Positions 22,076 through 30,310 of a stretch of 31,152 nt of DNA are shown here, in pieces; the first letter of the stretch is position 1; each line of letters opens with the position of its first letter. This stretch comes from Ruminococcus flavefaciens (GTDB lineage Bacteria > Bacillota_A > Clostridia > Oscillospirales > Ruminococcaceae), in contig SFFP01000027.1 of assembly GCA_004556875.1 (NCBI GenBank), positions 1-31,152 on the forward strand. The letters run 5' to 3'. The position numbers were made by a program, and so were the translations under genes. The notes beneath the pieces are model-generated. The model had not been told where the DNA came from. It searched no databases and was given only the letters and a program-made list of their open reading frames with translations.

Positions 22076-22777
22076 ATGAAACGTATACTTATTTGTGAGG
22101 ACGAGGATACTATCCGCGAATTTGTCGTCATAAACCTTAAACGTGCAGGTTATGACGTTGTTGATGTAAACTGCGGAGAGGCGGCACTCAAGACCTTTGA
22201 GGCTGAACACGGAAATTTCGATATCGTCCTGCTCGATATAATGATGCCCGGTATAGACGGCTTTACGGTTTGCAAGAAGATACGTGAAAAAAGCTCTACT
22301 ATCGGTATCATCATGCTTACAGCAAGAACTCAGGAAATGGATAAGGTCAGCGGTCTTATGATAGGTGCTGATGATTATATCACAAAGCCGTTTTCACCTT
22401 CTGAGCTTACTGCACGAGTTGACGCTATATACAGGCGTGTGTGCATGAGCTTTATCAAGAATGAAAAACAGTCTGTTATCGAAAGCGGACCTTTCGTACT
22501 CAACCTCAAGAGCCGTACAGTTACAAAGGACGGCGCTCCCATAGAGCTTACTCAGGTAGAGTATCAGATACTGGAATTCTTTATGAACAATAAGAATACC
22601 GCTCTTGACCGTGCAAGCATCCTGAACCATATATGGGGCGAGAGCTATTACGGCGACGATAAGATAGTCGATGTAAATATCAGACGTATACGTATGAAAA
22701 TAGAGGAAGAGCCTTCAAGCCCGAAATATATCATAACTATCTGGGGCTACGGCTATAAATGGAATGATATTCAGTAA
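22076..22777 (+). CDS. OmpR/PhoB-type response regulator
   Basis: A 233-residue transcription factor activated by phosphorylation. The receiver domain (1 to about 118) has acidic residues E8-D9, phosphoacceptor Asp54 in LLDIMMPGIDG, a switch Thr in MLTART, and Lys104 in TKPFSP. The C-terminal winged helix (about 135-230) contains ELTQVEYQILEFFMNN and the ending IRRIRMKIEEEPSSPKYIITIWGYGYKW, typical of the family. AAAGGAG lies 9 nt before ATG. Its stop shares one base with the kinase start, so it belongs with that gene. The target genes are unknown. Confidence 0.93.
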   Translation: MKRILICEDEDTIREFVVINLKRAGYDVVDVNCGEAALKTFEAEHGNFDIVLLDIMMPGIDGFTVCKKIREKSSTIGIIMLTARTQEMDKVSGLMIGADDYITKPFSPSELTARVDAIYRRVCMSFIKNEKQSVIESGPFVLNLKSRTVTKDGAPIELTQVEYQILEFFMNNKNTALDRASILNHIWGESYYGDDKIVDVNIRRIRMKIEEEPSSPKYIITIWGYGYKWNDIQ

Positions 22778-23337
22778 TGGCTAAAAAGAGTATCACAAAG
22801 CGCTGGATATTCAACAATCTGGGAGTTGTTGTGCTTGCGCTTCTGGTCATAGATATGGCTATAGTCTATGCGATACAGAACTATTTCTACAGCTCTGCAA
22901 AGCAGTATCTTGTTTCAAAGATAAATGCCGTAACCAGTGTCCTAAGTATCCATTCGCAGGACAGCTCGACAAATTTCTCGTCGGAAATGAGAAATATGCT
23001 TGAGACCTTCAATGAAAAGGACAAAATAGAGCTTATGGCTATAAACTCAAAGGGAAGGGTAGTCCTGACCTCATCGGGATTTTCTCCTGACGCAGACGAT
23101 GTCATGCCTGATTATGTCAAGGCTATGGAGTCGGGCGAGGGTTCTCACGTTTATAAGCTTGGCGGCGGAGAAAAAGTGCTGGCTGTAACAATGCCCATAT
23201 CTTCTATGAGCGGCGAATACTGTGACGGGTCTTTATTTTGCAGGCTCTATAGTAAGACCTATCAGGCAGATAAGCGGCATCGCACGAAAATACGCTATGG
23301 GAGACTTCTCCACACGTATAGACAACGACAGCGATGA
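22777..23337 (+). pseudogene. Sensor histidine kinase, N-terminal part before frame break
   Basis: The N-terminal 148 or so residues look like a normal sensor: a first membrane helix (about 12-34, LGVVVLALLVIDMAIVYAI) and an extracellular PAS/Cache-like domain ending VLAVTMPISSMSGEY. After about 23220 the frame becomes nonsense and stops at 23337. The true continuation is in another frame from about 23222. The second membrane helix and the usual linker of roughly 30-40 residues are missing at the join. This is therefore an internal deletion plus frameshift, not a single-base slip. ATG 22777 overlaps the response regulator stop. Confidence 0.8.
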
Positions 23338-24076
23338 CGAGATAGGCGACCTGTGTACTACTATTAATAATATGGCAGATGAGCTTTCGAATGCCGAAGC
23401 TATGAAGAATGAGTTCATATCCTCCGTTTCACATGAGCTGAGAACTCCGCTGACCGCCATAAAAGGCTGGGCGGAAACGCTTATGATAGACGGCGGAGGA
23501 AGTCCCGACACCATGAAAAAAGGCGTAAGGGTCATAGTGAACGAAACAGAGCGTCTTTCGCAGATGGTAGAGGAGCTTCTTGACTTCTCGCGTATGCAGA
23601 ACGGACACTTTACACTTCAGAATGCAAACATGGATATCCTCGCCGAGCTTGGTGATGCTGTGCTAATATACAGCGAAAAAGCAAGGCGTGAAGATAAAAA
23701 AATAATCTATGACGAGCCTGAGATGCTTCCATTCGTTTTCGGCGATAAGAACCGTATCAGGCAGGTCTTCATCAATGTTATCGACAACGCGGTAAAGTAT
23801 TCCTCAGAGGGGGATACAGTTACCATAAAGGCTTATGAATCGGGCGAAAACGTCATTGTTTCCGTATCCGATACAGGTCTTGGCATAAAAGCCTCAGACC
23901 TTGCAAAGGTAAAGACAAAATTCTATAAGGCAAATCACACACGCCGCGGCTCAGGTATCGGTCTTGCCGTTGCTGACGAGATAATAAGTATGCACGGCGG
24001 AAAACTCGATATCGACAGTGAGGGCGAGGGAAAGGGTACTACGGTAACTATCACTCTTCCCGCAGTAAAGCCGTAA
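23222..24076 (+). CDS. Sensor histidine kinase, HAMP and kinase core (5'-truncated)
   Basis: Carries the rest of the kinase: the end of a membrane helix (VTGLYFAGS), a HAMP domain (IVRPIRQISGIARKYAMGDF), the phosphoacceptor histidine in SVSHELRTPLTAIKG, and an HATPase domain with N box NVIDNAVKYS, G1 box DTGLGI and G2 box GSGIGLAV. The catalytic core is complete. GTG 23222 is the first in-frame start, but no ribosome site lies before it, so as written it would hardly be made. If joined to the upstream part it would be an ordinary membrane kinase partnering the adjacent response regulator. Confidence 0.8.
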   Translation: MTGLYFAGSIVRPIRQISGIARKYAMGDFSTRIDNDSDDEIGDLCTTINNMADELSNAEAMKNEFISSVSHELRTPLTAIKGWAETLMIDGGGSPDTMKKGVRVIVNETERLSQMVEELLDFSRMQNGHFTLQNANMDILAELGDAVLIYSEKARREDKKIIYDEPEMLPFVFGDKNRIRQVFINVIDNAVKYSSEGDTVTIKAYESGENVIVSVSDTGLGIKASDLAKVKTKFYKANHTRRGSGIGLAVADEIISMHGGKLDIDSEGEGKGTTVTITLPAVKP

Positions 24077-24111
24077 GGCACAGGCATTAATGTTTTCAAT
24101 AAGGTGAAAAA

Positions 24112-25155
24112 ATGGGAAATAAAACTACTACACAAGAAAAATTCAAATCAAAAATAGGCGGACAGGCTCTTGTTGAGGGCATTATGATGCTCGGACCTAA
24201 TACAGGCGCTATGGCTTGCCGACTTCCCGACGGTACTATCGACCTTGAAACATGGGAGGAAAATAACGGAAAAGGCGCTCCGTGGTACAGAAAAGTGCCG
24301 CTTGTGAGAGGCTGTACTAATTTCGTTATCTCACTTACAAAGGGTTATAAGTATATGATGAAGTCCGCTGAAAAGCAGATAGTGGACGAAGATGAAGATG
24401 ACGGCAAAAATAAGGATAAGAAAAATGCGCAGTCAGATTCCGCTGAGAAAACAGAGGAAAAAGCTGATACTGCTGTAAAGGCTGAGGACAGCGTAAATGA
24501 GTCTGAAAGCAAGAGCGGCGAGAAAAAAGGAGATGCCACAACCGATGTATTCATGTATATCGGCATACTTATTGGCGTTCTCATGGCAATAGGTCTTTTC
24601 GTTTTCCTGCCTAAGTGGCTTGTGGGACTTATCCCGTCTATCAAGGAACACCGCATAATCCGTTCACTTCTTGAGGGCATAGTAAAGATAGTTCTCTTTG
24701 TGCTGTATATGTACCTTGTAAGCCTTATGAAGGACATCAAAAGGCAGTATATGTATCACGGCGCTGAGCATAAGACTATCGCCTGCCATGAGGCGGAGCT
24801 TCCCCTTACTGTAGAGAATATCCGCAAGCAGAGCCGCTTCCATAAGCGCTGCGGTACAAGCTTTATATTTATAGTTCTTATCATCAGCATACTTGTCATG
24901 TGTTTAGTGCCATTTACGGTAACATGGCATCGTATCGTGGCATCACTGGTGCTGCTCCCTCTTGTTGTGGGAATTTCTTACGAGTGCATACGCCTTGCAG
25001 GAAATAACGATAATACATTTACAAGGATACTTTCCGCACCGGGTCTCGCTATGCAGCGTATAACCACACGCGAGCCTGATGACAGTATGATAGAGATAGC
25101 AATTGCCGCAATGACTCCTTGTATCCCTAAGGATAAGGAGGAGGACAAGTGGTAA
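24112..25155 (+). CDS. yqhQ: DUF1385 membrane protein (YqhQ family)
   Basis: A conserved Firmicutes membrane protein without firm function. The family start GGQALVEGIMMLGPN, the GAPWYRKVPLVRGC segment and the histidine-rich YHGAEHKTIACHE followed by RCGTSFIF are all present and could bind metal. Helices lie at about 145-170, 185-205, 245-265 and 275-295. An unusual low-complexity insert rich in E, D, K and S (about residues 90-140) separates the conserved N-terminal part from the first helix. It precedes prmC and overlaps it by 7 nt, a common arrangement in Clostridia. Confidence 0.9.
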   Translation: MGNKTTTQEKFKSKIGGQALVEGIMMLGPNTGAMACRLPDGTIDLETWEENNGKGAPWYRKVPLVRGCTNFVISLTKGYKYMMKSAEKQIVDEDEDDGKNKDKKNAQSDSAEKTEEKADTAVKAEDSVNESESKSGEKKGDATTDVFMYIGILIGVLMAIGLFVFLPKWLVGLIPSIKEHRIIRSLLEGIVKIVLFVLYMYLVSLMKDIKRQYMYHGAEHKTIACHEAELPLTVENIRKQSRFHKRCGTSFIFIVLIISILVMCLVPFTVTWHRIVASLVLLPLVVGISYECIRLAGNNDNTFTRILSAPGLAMQRITTREPDDSMIEIAIAAMTPCIPKDKEEDKW

Positions 25156-26024
25156 GCCGCGGCGAGCTTTTTGCAGAGTGCCGAAGCCTTATCGCAAAGC
25201 GCGATGAGGATACGGCTGACTTTGATACCACCTGTATATTTCAGGACTTTCTGGGAGAAAAAAATCCCATGTTCCTGCCGAAAGAGCCTGTTTCAGATGA
25301 AAAAGCCGCAGAGATACGTGCTATTGCAGTGCGCCGCTCTGAAGGATACCCGCTTCAGTATCTGCTGGGGCAGTGGGAATTCTGGGGCTGTAATTTCAAA
25401 ATAGGCGAGGGCGTACTCATACCGCGTCCCGATACAGAGACTCTCGTTGAGCAGGTGCTTGATATCTGCAGGAGAGAAAAGCTGAAAGCTCCGAAGATCG
25501 CTGATCTTTGCAGCGGCAGCGGCTGTATCGCAGTAGCTCTCAAAAAGGAGCTTCCGCAGGCAGATGTTTACGCTGTAGAGCTTTCAGATGATGCTCTCGG
25601 CTATCTCAGAGAGAATACCACAGCAAACGGCTGCGGTGATATACATATTATAAAAGGCGATGTTCTGAAGCGCGAGACCTCAATGTCTCTTATGGGACTT
25701 GATATACTGGTCAGCAATCCGCCTTATCTCACTTCACAGGATATGAGCGAGCTTCAGACAGAGGTAAGATATGAGCCTGCTTCGGCGCTTTTCGGCGGCG
25801 ATGACGGACTCGGCTTTTACAGAGCCATGACTCAGCTTTGGAAGATGTCTATAAAGGACGGCGGCTTTATCGCCTATGAATTCGGCATGGGTCAGCACGA
25901 TGACGTAAAGGCTGTACTTGAAGGAAACGGCTTCGCAGATGTGGAGCTGAGACGTGACGGCGGCGGTATTATAAGGACTGCGGCGGCGCGTAATGTTATT
26001 GAAAATAAACCTGCAATAATGTAA
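25149..26024 (+). CDS. prmC: Release factor N5-glutamine methyltransferase
   Basis: Methylates the glutamine of the GGQ motif in peptide-chain release factors, using S-adenosylmethionine. An N-terminal helical domain (to about residue 90) is followed by LIPRPDTETLVEQVL, the SAM loop DLCSGSGCI (119-127) and the hallmark SNPPYL with NPPY at 190-193. The 291-residue length is normal. The GTG start at 25149 lies inside the end of the DUF1385 gene, with AAGGAGGAGG just upstream. The release factor gene prfA, which often follows, is not here; recA comes next after 22 nt. Confidence 0.94.
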   Translation: MVSRGELFAECRSLIAKRDEDTADFDTTCIFQDFLGEKNPMFLPKEPVSDEKAAEIRAIAVRRSEGYPLQYLLGQWEFWGCNFKIGEGVLIPRPDTETLVEQVLDICRREKLKAPKIADLCSGSGCIAVALKKELPQADVYAVELSDDALGYLRENTTANGCGDIHIIKGDVLKRETSMSLMGLDILVSNPPYLTSQDMSELQTEVRYEPASALFGGDDGLGFYRAMTQLWKMSIKDGGFIAYEFGMGQHDDVKAVLEGNGFADVELRRDGGGIIRTAAARNVIENKPAIM

Positions 26025-26046
26025 ATACAGATCGGAGGACACACCA

Positions 26047-27234
26047 ATGGCAAAGAAAGAGCTTGCTAAAAAGCCTACTGTTGTTAGAGTTACTACCAAA
26101 GAGGATAAAAAGACTGCACTTGAGGGTGCGCTCAAGCAGATAGAAAAGAAGTACGGAGCAGGCGCTGTAATGCGTCTGGGACAGACTAAGACACTGAATG
26201 TTGACGCTATACCAACAGGTTCTATGACACTGGATATGGCGCTTGGTATAGGCGGTGTTCCGCGCGGAAGAATTGTCGAGATATACGGACCTGAAAGCTC
26301 AGGTAAGACTACTGTCGCACTTTCAATTATCGCACAGGCTCAGAAGGCAGGCGGCGAAGCTGCTTTCATCGACGTTGAGCACGCTCTTGATCCTGTTTAT
26401 GCACAGGCTCTCGGTGTAAATATCGATGATCTCCTCGTTTCACAGCCTGACAGCGGTGAGCAGGCGCTCGAGATCGCAGAAGCTCTTATCCGTTCGGGCG
26501 CTATTGATGTTATCGTCCTCGACTCTATCGCAGCTATGACTACCCGTGCCGAGATAGACGGTGAAATGGGCGATCTCCACGTAGGTCAGCTTGCAAGACT
26601 CATGTCGCAGGCTATGAGAAAGCTCACAGCAGCTATCTCAAAGTCAAACTGCGTTGCTATATTCATCAACCAGATACGTGAAAAGATCGGCGTAATGTAC
26701 GGCAACCCCGAAACTACCCCAGGCGGACGTGCTCTGAAGTTCTATTCATCAGTCCGTATCGAGGTAAGAAAGGGCGAGGTCATAAAGTCGGGTACAGATG
26801 TTATCGGTGCGTGCACACGCTGTAAGATAGTTAAGAATAAGGTAGCACCGCCTTTCAAGGAGTGCGAATTCGACCTTATGTACGGTACGGGAATATCCCG
26901 TACAGGCGAGGTGCTTGACCTTGCTGTTGACCTTGATATCATCAAGAAGGGCGGCTCTTGGTTCAGCTATAAGGATCAGAAGCTGGGACAGGGACGCGAC
27001 AACGTCAAGGAGCTTCTCCAGAATGACGAGAGCCTTATGAAGGAAATAGAGGAACAGATACTTGCCCGCAAGGACGAGCTCAATGCCACAGCTCCAAAAA
27101 AGGACAAAAAGGCTAAGGAAGATGCTCCTGCTGCTGCGGAAGCAAAGTCTGAGAGCGGCGAAGCTGCTGAAAATGAAGATGTTCTCGCTAATTTTGACGA
27201 GGATTTTGAGGAGTTCACTCCTGCTGAGGAATAA
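26047..27234 (+). CDS. recA: Recombinase RecA
   Basis: ATP-dependent strand-exchange protein for homologous recombination and the SOS response. Walker A GPESSGKT is at 81-88; DVEHALDPVYA, VIVLDSIAAM and FINQIREKIGVMYGNPETTPGG are conserved. Small departures: HVGQLARLMSQ where HVGLQARLMSQ is usual, and a Cys pair in GACTRCKIVKNK where GNRTR-type residues are usual. The C-terminus (about 345-395) is a long acidic, alanine-rich tail. CGGAGG lies upstream of ATG 26047. I see no GAAC-N4-GTTC LexA box in the short gap before it. Confidence 0.97.
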   Translation: MAKKELAKKPTVVRVTTKEDKKTALEGALKQIEKKYGAGAVMRLGQTKTLNVDAIPTGSMTLDMALGIGGVPRGRIVEIYGPESSGKTTVALSIIAQAQKAGGEAAFIDVEHALDPVYAQALGVNIDDLLVSQPDSGEQALEIAEALIRSGAIDVIVLDSIAAMTTRAEIDGEMGDLHVGQLARLMSQAMRKLTAAISKSNCVAIFINQIREKIGVMYGNPETTPGGRALKFYSSVRIEVRKGEVIKSGTDVIGACTRCKIVKNKVAPPFKECEFDLMYGTGISRTGEVLDLAVDLDIIKKGGSWFSYKDQKLGQGRDNVKELLQNDESLMKEIEEQILARKDELNATAPKKDKKAKEDAPAAAEAKSESGEAAENEDVLANFDEDFEEFTPAEE

Positions 27235-27875
27235 TGAAGATAACCTCGGTCACGCGATATAAAGGCTCGACCTATGAGGCGGAGCTCGATGACGGGCGAA
27301 AGCTCTATCTCCATGCGGATATAATCACCGATTTCGGCATACGCGCAGGTATGGAGACAGACCGCGATACCCTCAGAAAGATAATTTATGCATCAAATTT
27401 TCGCAGAGCCTATCAGCGGGCGCTTTACCTGCTGGATTACAGGGATTATACTTATTCCGAAATGCTCGGAAAGCTCATGGACAACTACAAAAGCCAGCCG
27501 CTTTGCACTGCGGTTATGAAAAGGCTCACAGAGCACGGCTTTATAGACGATGAGAGATATGCCGAGCGTATGGCGCGGAAACTGGTAGAGACAAAAAAAT
27601 ACGGCTATCGCCGCGCAAAACGGGAAATAATGCAGAAGGGCATAGACCAGTTCATCGCAGAGGACGCTCTTGAACCGTATTCAGAGAGCTTCAGCGAAAA
27701 TATTTCGGAGCTTCTGCGGACTAAACATTCCCGATATCTCACAGACCGTGAGGATAGAAAATCAATTGAAAAGGTCAAAAGCGCTCTTGTGCGGTACGGA
27801 TATGATTTTTCCGAGATAAACCGCGCTGTTAAGGAGTATTTTGAGAGCGCCGATGATTTTGAGGAGGAAAACTGA
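27234..27875 (+). CDS. recX: Regulatory protein RecX
   Basis: RecX binds RecA filaments and modulates their activity. The 213 residues show the tandem three-helix repeats of the family: RRAYQRALYLLDYRDYTYSEM, KRLTEHGFIDDERYAERMAR and a third near residue 160-200, with the diagnostic LLDYRDYTYSE and GFIDDERYAE patterns. An N-terminal domain (MKITSVTRYKGSTYEAELDDG) precedes them. Its ATG shares one base with the recA stop, so it is translationally coupled to its target protein. Confidence 0.93.
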   Translation: MKITSVTRYKGSTYEAELDDGRKLYLHADIITDFGIRAGMETDRDTLRKIIYASNFRRAYQRALYLLDYRDYTYSEMLGKLMDNYKSQPLCTAVMKRLTEHGFIDDERYAERMARKLVETKKYGYRRAKREIMQKGIDQFIAEDALEPYSESFSENISELLRTKHSRYLTDREDRKSIEKVKSALVRYGYDFSEINRAVKEYFESADDFEEEN

Positions 27876-27876
27876 T

Positions 27877-29208
27877 ATGGCTATCAAGGTGGGTATGGTA
27901 TCCCTCGGCTGTTCAAAAAATCTTGTTGATTCAGAGCGTATGCTCTATAAACTGAAAAGTCATGGATATCAGCTTGTCACAGAGCCCGGACTTGCCGATG
28001 TTGCGGTAGTAAATACCTGCGGATTTATAAAGGCTGCAAAGGAAGAGGCGATAGATACCATTCTTGAGCTTGGAAAGCTCAAGGAAGAGGGTACGCTCAA
28101 AAAGATAATCATAACCGGCTGTCTTGTTGAAAGATACAAGGAAGAGGCTGCTGAGCAGTTTCCCGAGGCTGACGCTGTTATTGGCATCGGAAATACAAAG
28201 GATATCGTTGAAGTCCTTGACAAAGTTCTCAAAGACGAGAGATGTGTCTGTTTCGCGTCAAAGCTTGATGCTGAGCTGAGCGGCGAAAGGATAATATCCA
28301 CACTGCCATTTTTCACATATCTGAAGGTTGCCGAGGGCTGCTCTAACTGCTGCACTTACTGCGCTATACCTCTTATAAGAGGAAAGTTCAGAAGTGAGCC
28401 TATGGAGGACGTACTGAAGGAAGCGCGTTTCCTTGCAGAAAACGGAGTTACAGAGCTTGTGGTCATCGCACAGGATACGGCTCTTTACGGCAAAGACCTT
28501 TACGGCGAGCCGAAGCTTGCAGAGCTTCTTACCGAGCTTTGCAAAATAGACGGACTCCGCTGGATACGTACTCTTTACTGCTATCCCGAGCGTATAACAG
28601 ATGAGCTTCTCGATGTTATTGCGCGTGAGGATAAGATAGTGAAGTATCTTGAAATACCGATACAGCACTGCAACGGCGATATACTTTCGCGTATGAACCG
28701 CTGGGGCGACACGGAAAAGCTGGAGGCACTCTTTGCACATATCAGAGAGAAAGTTCCGAATATCATTCTGAGAACTACTCTTATTACAGGCTTCCCAGGC
28801 GAGACTGAGGAACAGTTTGAGGAGCTTGCTGAATTTGTAAAGAGAGTCCGTTTTGACAGACTTGGCTGTTTCGCTTATTCAAGAGAAGAAGGCACAAAGG
28901 CGTACAGCTTCCCCGATCAGATCGACGAGGAGACAGCTGCTCACCGCGCAGATATAATCATGGAGCAGCAGATGCTCATCAGCTGCGAAAACAATGAAAA
29001 GCTTATGGGTGCGGAGCTTACCGCAGTCGTGGAGGGTTTCGACAAGTTCGGAGAGTGCTGGTTCGGCAGAACAGCGCTTGACGCTCCCGACATAGACGGA
29101 AAGGTGTTCTTTACATCAGAAACACCACTTGAGATCGGTGATTATGTCACTATCAGGATCACCGATACACTCGATTATGATTTGATAGGAGAGGTGATAA
29201 GCCAATGA
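27877..29208 (+). CDS. rimO: Ribosomal protein S12 methylthiotransferase
   Basis: A radical-SAM enzyme that adds a methylthio group to an aspartate of ribosomal protein S12. The N-terminal UPF0004 domain has Cys12 in SLGCSKNLVDSE, Cys48 in NTCGF and a third Cys in ITGCLVERY. The radical-SAM cluster motif is GCSNCCTYCAIP (C-x3-C-x2-C). A TRAM domain closes the protein. SLGCSKNLVDSE is typical of RimO and distinguishes it from MiaB. I choose ATG 27877, 1 nt after the recX stop, with GGAGG 9 nt upstream; the TTG at 27841 in the same frame lacks support. Confidence 0.95.
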   Translation: MAIKVGMVSLGCSKNLVDSERMLYKLKSHGYQLVTEPGLADVAVVNTCGFIKAAKEEAIDTILELGKLKEEGTLKKIIITGCLVERYKEEAAEQFPEADAVIGIGNTKDIVEVLDKVLKDERCVCFASKLDAELSGERIISTLPFFTYLKVAEGCSNCCTYCAIPLIRGKFRSEPMEDVLKEARFLAENGVTELVVIAQDTALYGKDLYGEPKLAELLTELCKIDGLRWIRTLYCYPERITDELLDVIAREDKIVKYLEIPIQHCNGDILSRMNRWGDTEKLEALFAHIREKVPNIILRTTLITGFPGETEEQFEELAEFVKRVRFDRLGCFAYSREEGTKAYSFPDQIDEETAAHRADIIMEQQMLISCENNEKLMGAELTAVVEGFDKFGECWFGRTALDAPDIDGKVFFTSETPLEIGDYVTIRITDTLDYDLIGEVISQ

Positions 29209-29789
29209 ACCTGCCAAATAAGCTGACTCTTCTCAGAGTCATACTTATTCCGTTTTTCCTGCTGTTTATGTACATTGATGTGCCGTTCCACTATGGTATA
29301 GCGCTTGTGATATTCTCAGCCGCTTCCATTACGGACGCACTTGACGGAAAAATAGCAAGAAAACACAATCTTGTAACCAATTTCGGAAAATTCCTTGATC
29401 CTCTTGCAGACAAGGTGCTGGTAATTGCCGCCTTGACGGTATTTGTAGAAATGCCTGAGGTGAAAATGGGCGCAATACCGCTGATAATCATAACTGCAAG
29501 AGAATTTATGGTGTCGGGACTCAGACTGCTCGCGGCTAACAGCGGAATAGTGGTAGCTGCCGGTATATGGGGCAAGCTGAAGACGGCATTTACAATGGCG
29601 GCAATAGTAGCGATACTTTTCTGGCTTTGTCTCTGCTGTGATTTCAGTATCGATTTCCCTGAGGCATTCAGAAATGCGATAGACAATATAGTTGTGCCTG
29701 TCCTTATCTGGATCTCAACTGTGCTGACCGTAATATCGGGAGCTGTATATTTAAAGGGCTATTGGCATCTTATAGACTCCGATAAGTAA
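29205..29789 (+). CDS. pgsA: CDP-diacylglycerol--glycerol-3-phosphate 3-phosphatidyltransferase
   Basis: Makes phosphatidylglycerolphosphate, the first step to phosphatidylglycerol and cardiolipin. The 194-residue membrane protein starts MNLPNKLTLLRV and carries the complete CDP-alcohol phosphotransferase motif D-G-x2-A-R-x8-G-x3-D-x3-D (Asp47, Gly48, Ala51, Arg52, Gly61, Asp65, Asp69). Several further hydrophobic helices follow. It overlaps the rimO stop by four bases (ATGA). Linkage of pgsA with recA and rimO is familiar in Firmicutes. Confidence 0.95.
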   Translation: MNLPNKLTLLRVILIPFFLLFMYIDVPFHYGIALVIFSAASITDALDGKIARKHNLVTNFGKFLDPLADKVLVIAALTVFVEMPEVKMGAIPLIIITAREFMVSGLRLLAANSGIVVAAGIWGKLKTAFTMAAIVAILFWLCLCCDFSIDFPEAFRNAIDNIVVPVLIWISTVLTVISGAVYLKGYWHLIDSDK

Positions 29790-29818
29790 AGCGGCAGAAT
29801 TTTTGAAAGGAGTATTAT

Positions 29819-30205
29819 ATGAAACATTGTGCAGGCCAGATAAAGTATCTGGTGGCAATAAAGGAACTGACAGAGGCTGATGATTATGTAAGGTGTGTGA
29901 ATATATCACGCCATCTCGGAGTATCAAGACCGAGCGTTAGCAAAATGCTGCGTTGTCTGGCTAACTGCGGATACGTATATGAGGACTTTTGCAACAGCGT
30001 AGTGCTTACCCCCGAGGGAGAGAGAGCTGTTGATGAGATATTCTCTTCATTCAACGAGGTGTATACATTTTTCCATAAGTTCCTGAAGCTGCCAAGCGAA
30101 GAGGCACACGCACAGGCAATAACATTTATCACGGATTTTCCGACGGATACTTGCGAGCGTCTGAAAGGAATAGTAAAGCGTACTCTGAAAAAGAAGAGTG
30201 CTTGA
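29819..30205 (+). CDS. DtxR/MntR-like regulator without the metal ligands
   Basis: 128 residues with the winged-helix and dimer layout of DtxR/MntR repressors: VNISRHLGVSRPSVSKMLRCLANCGYVYED, then VVLTPEGERAVDEIF and a short helical dimer part. Aligned by eye to Bacillus MntR, all six Mn ligands are replaced (Asp8 by Lys, Glu11 by Val, His77 by Glu, Glu99 by Thr, Glu102 by Thr, His103 by Asp). It also lacks the SH3-like domain of long DtxR proteins. It may therefore bind DNA without metal or sense something else. AAAGGAG lies about 9 nt before ATG; it is the last gene of the plus-strand series. Confidence 0.8.
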   Translation: MKHCAGQIKYLVAIKELTEADDYVRCVNISRHLGVSRPSVSKMLRCLANCGYVYEDFCNSVVLTPEGERAVDEIFSSFNEVYTFFHKFLKLPSEEAHAQAITFITDFPTDTCERLKGIVKRTLKKKSA

Positions 30206-30255
30206 CAAAGCGTTGACCTAAGCTGTTTTTATGACAGATCACTAAAAAACAGAAA

Positions 30256-30290
30256 ATCCCCCATTTATCTGAAAATGATAAATGGGGGAT
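30256..30290. terminator. Bidirectional terminator between the regulator gene and htpG
   Basis: Perfect 14-bp stem (ATCCCCCATTTATC, 30256-30269, with 30277-30290) and a 7-nt loop, flanked by A-rich sequence on the left and AATTTTA on the right. It can end transcripts arriving from both convergent genes. Confidence 0.93.
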
Positions 30291-30310
30291 AATTTTATGT
30301 TGTCGTGAAA

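Noticed and set aside
28258..28740. 160-codon minus-strand open frame inside rimO
   Set aside because: Antisense shadow; rimO shows all family motifs in its own frame.
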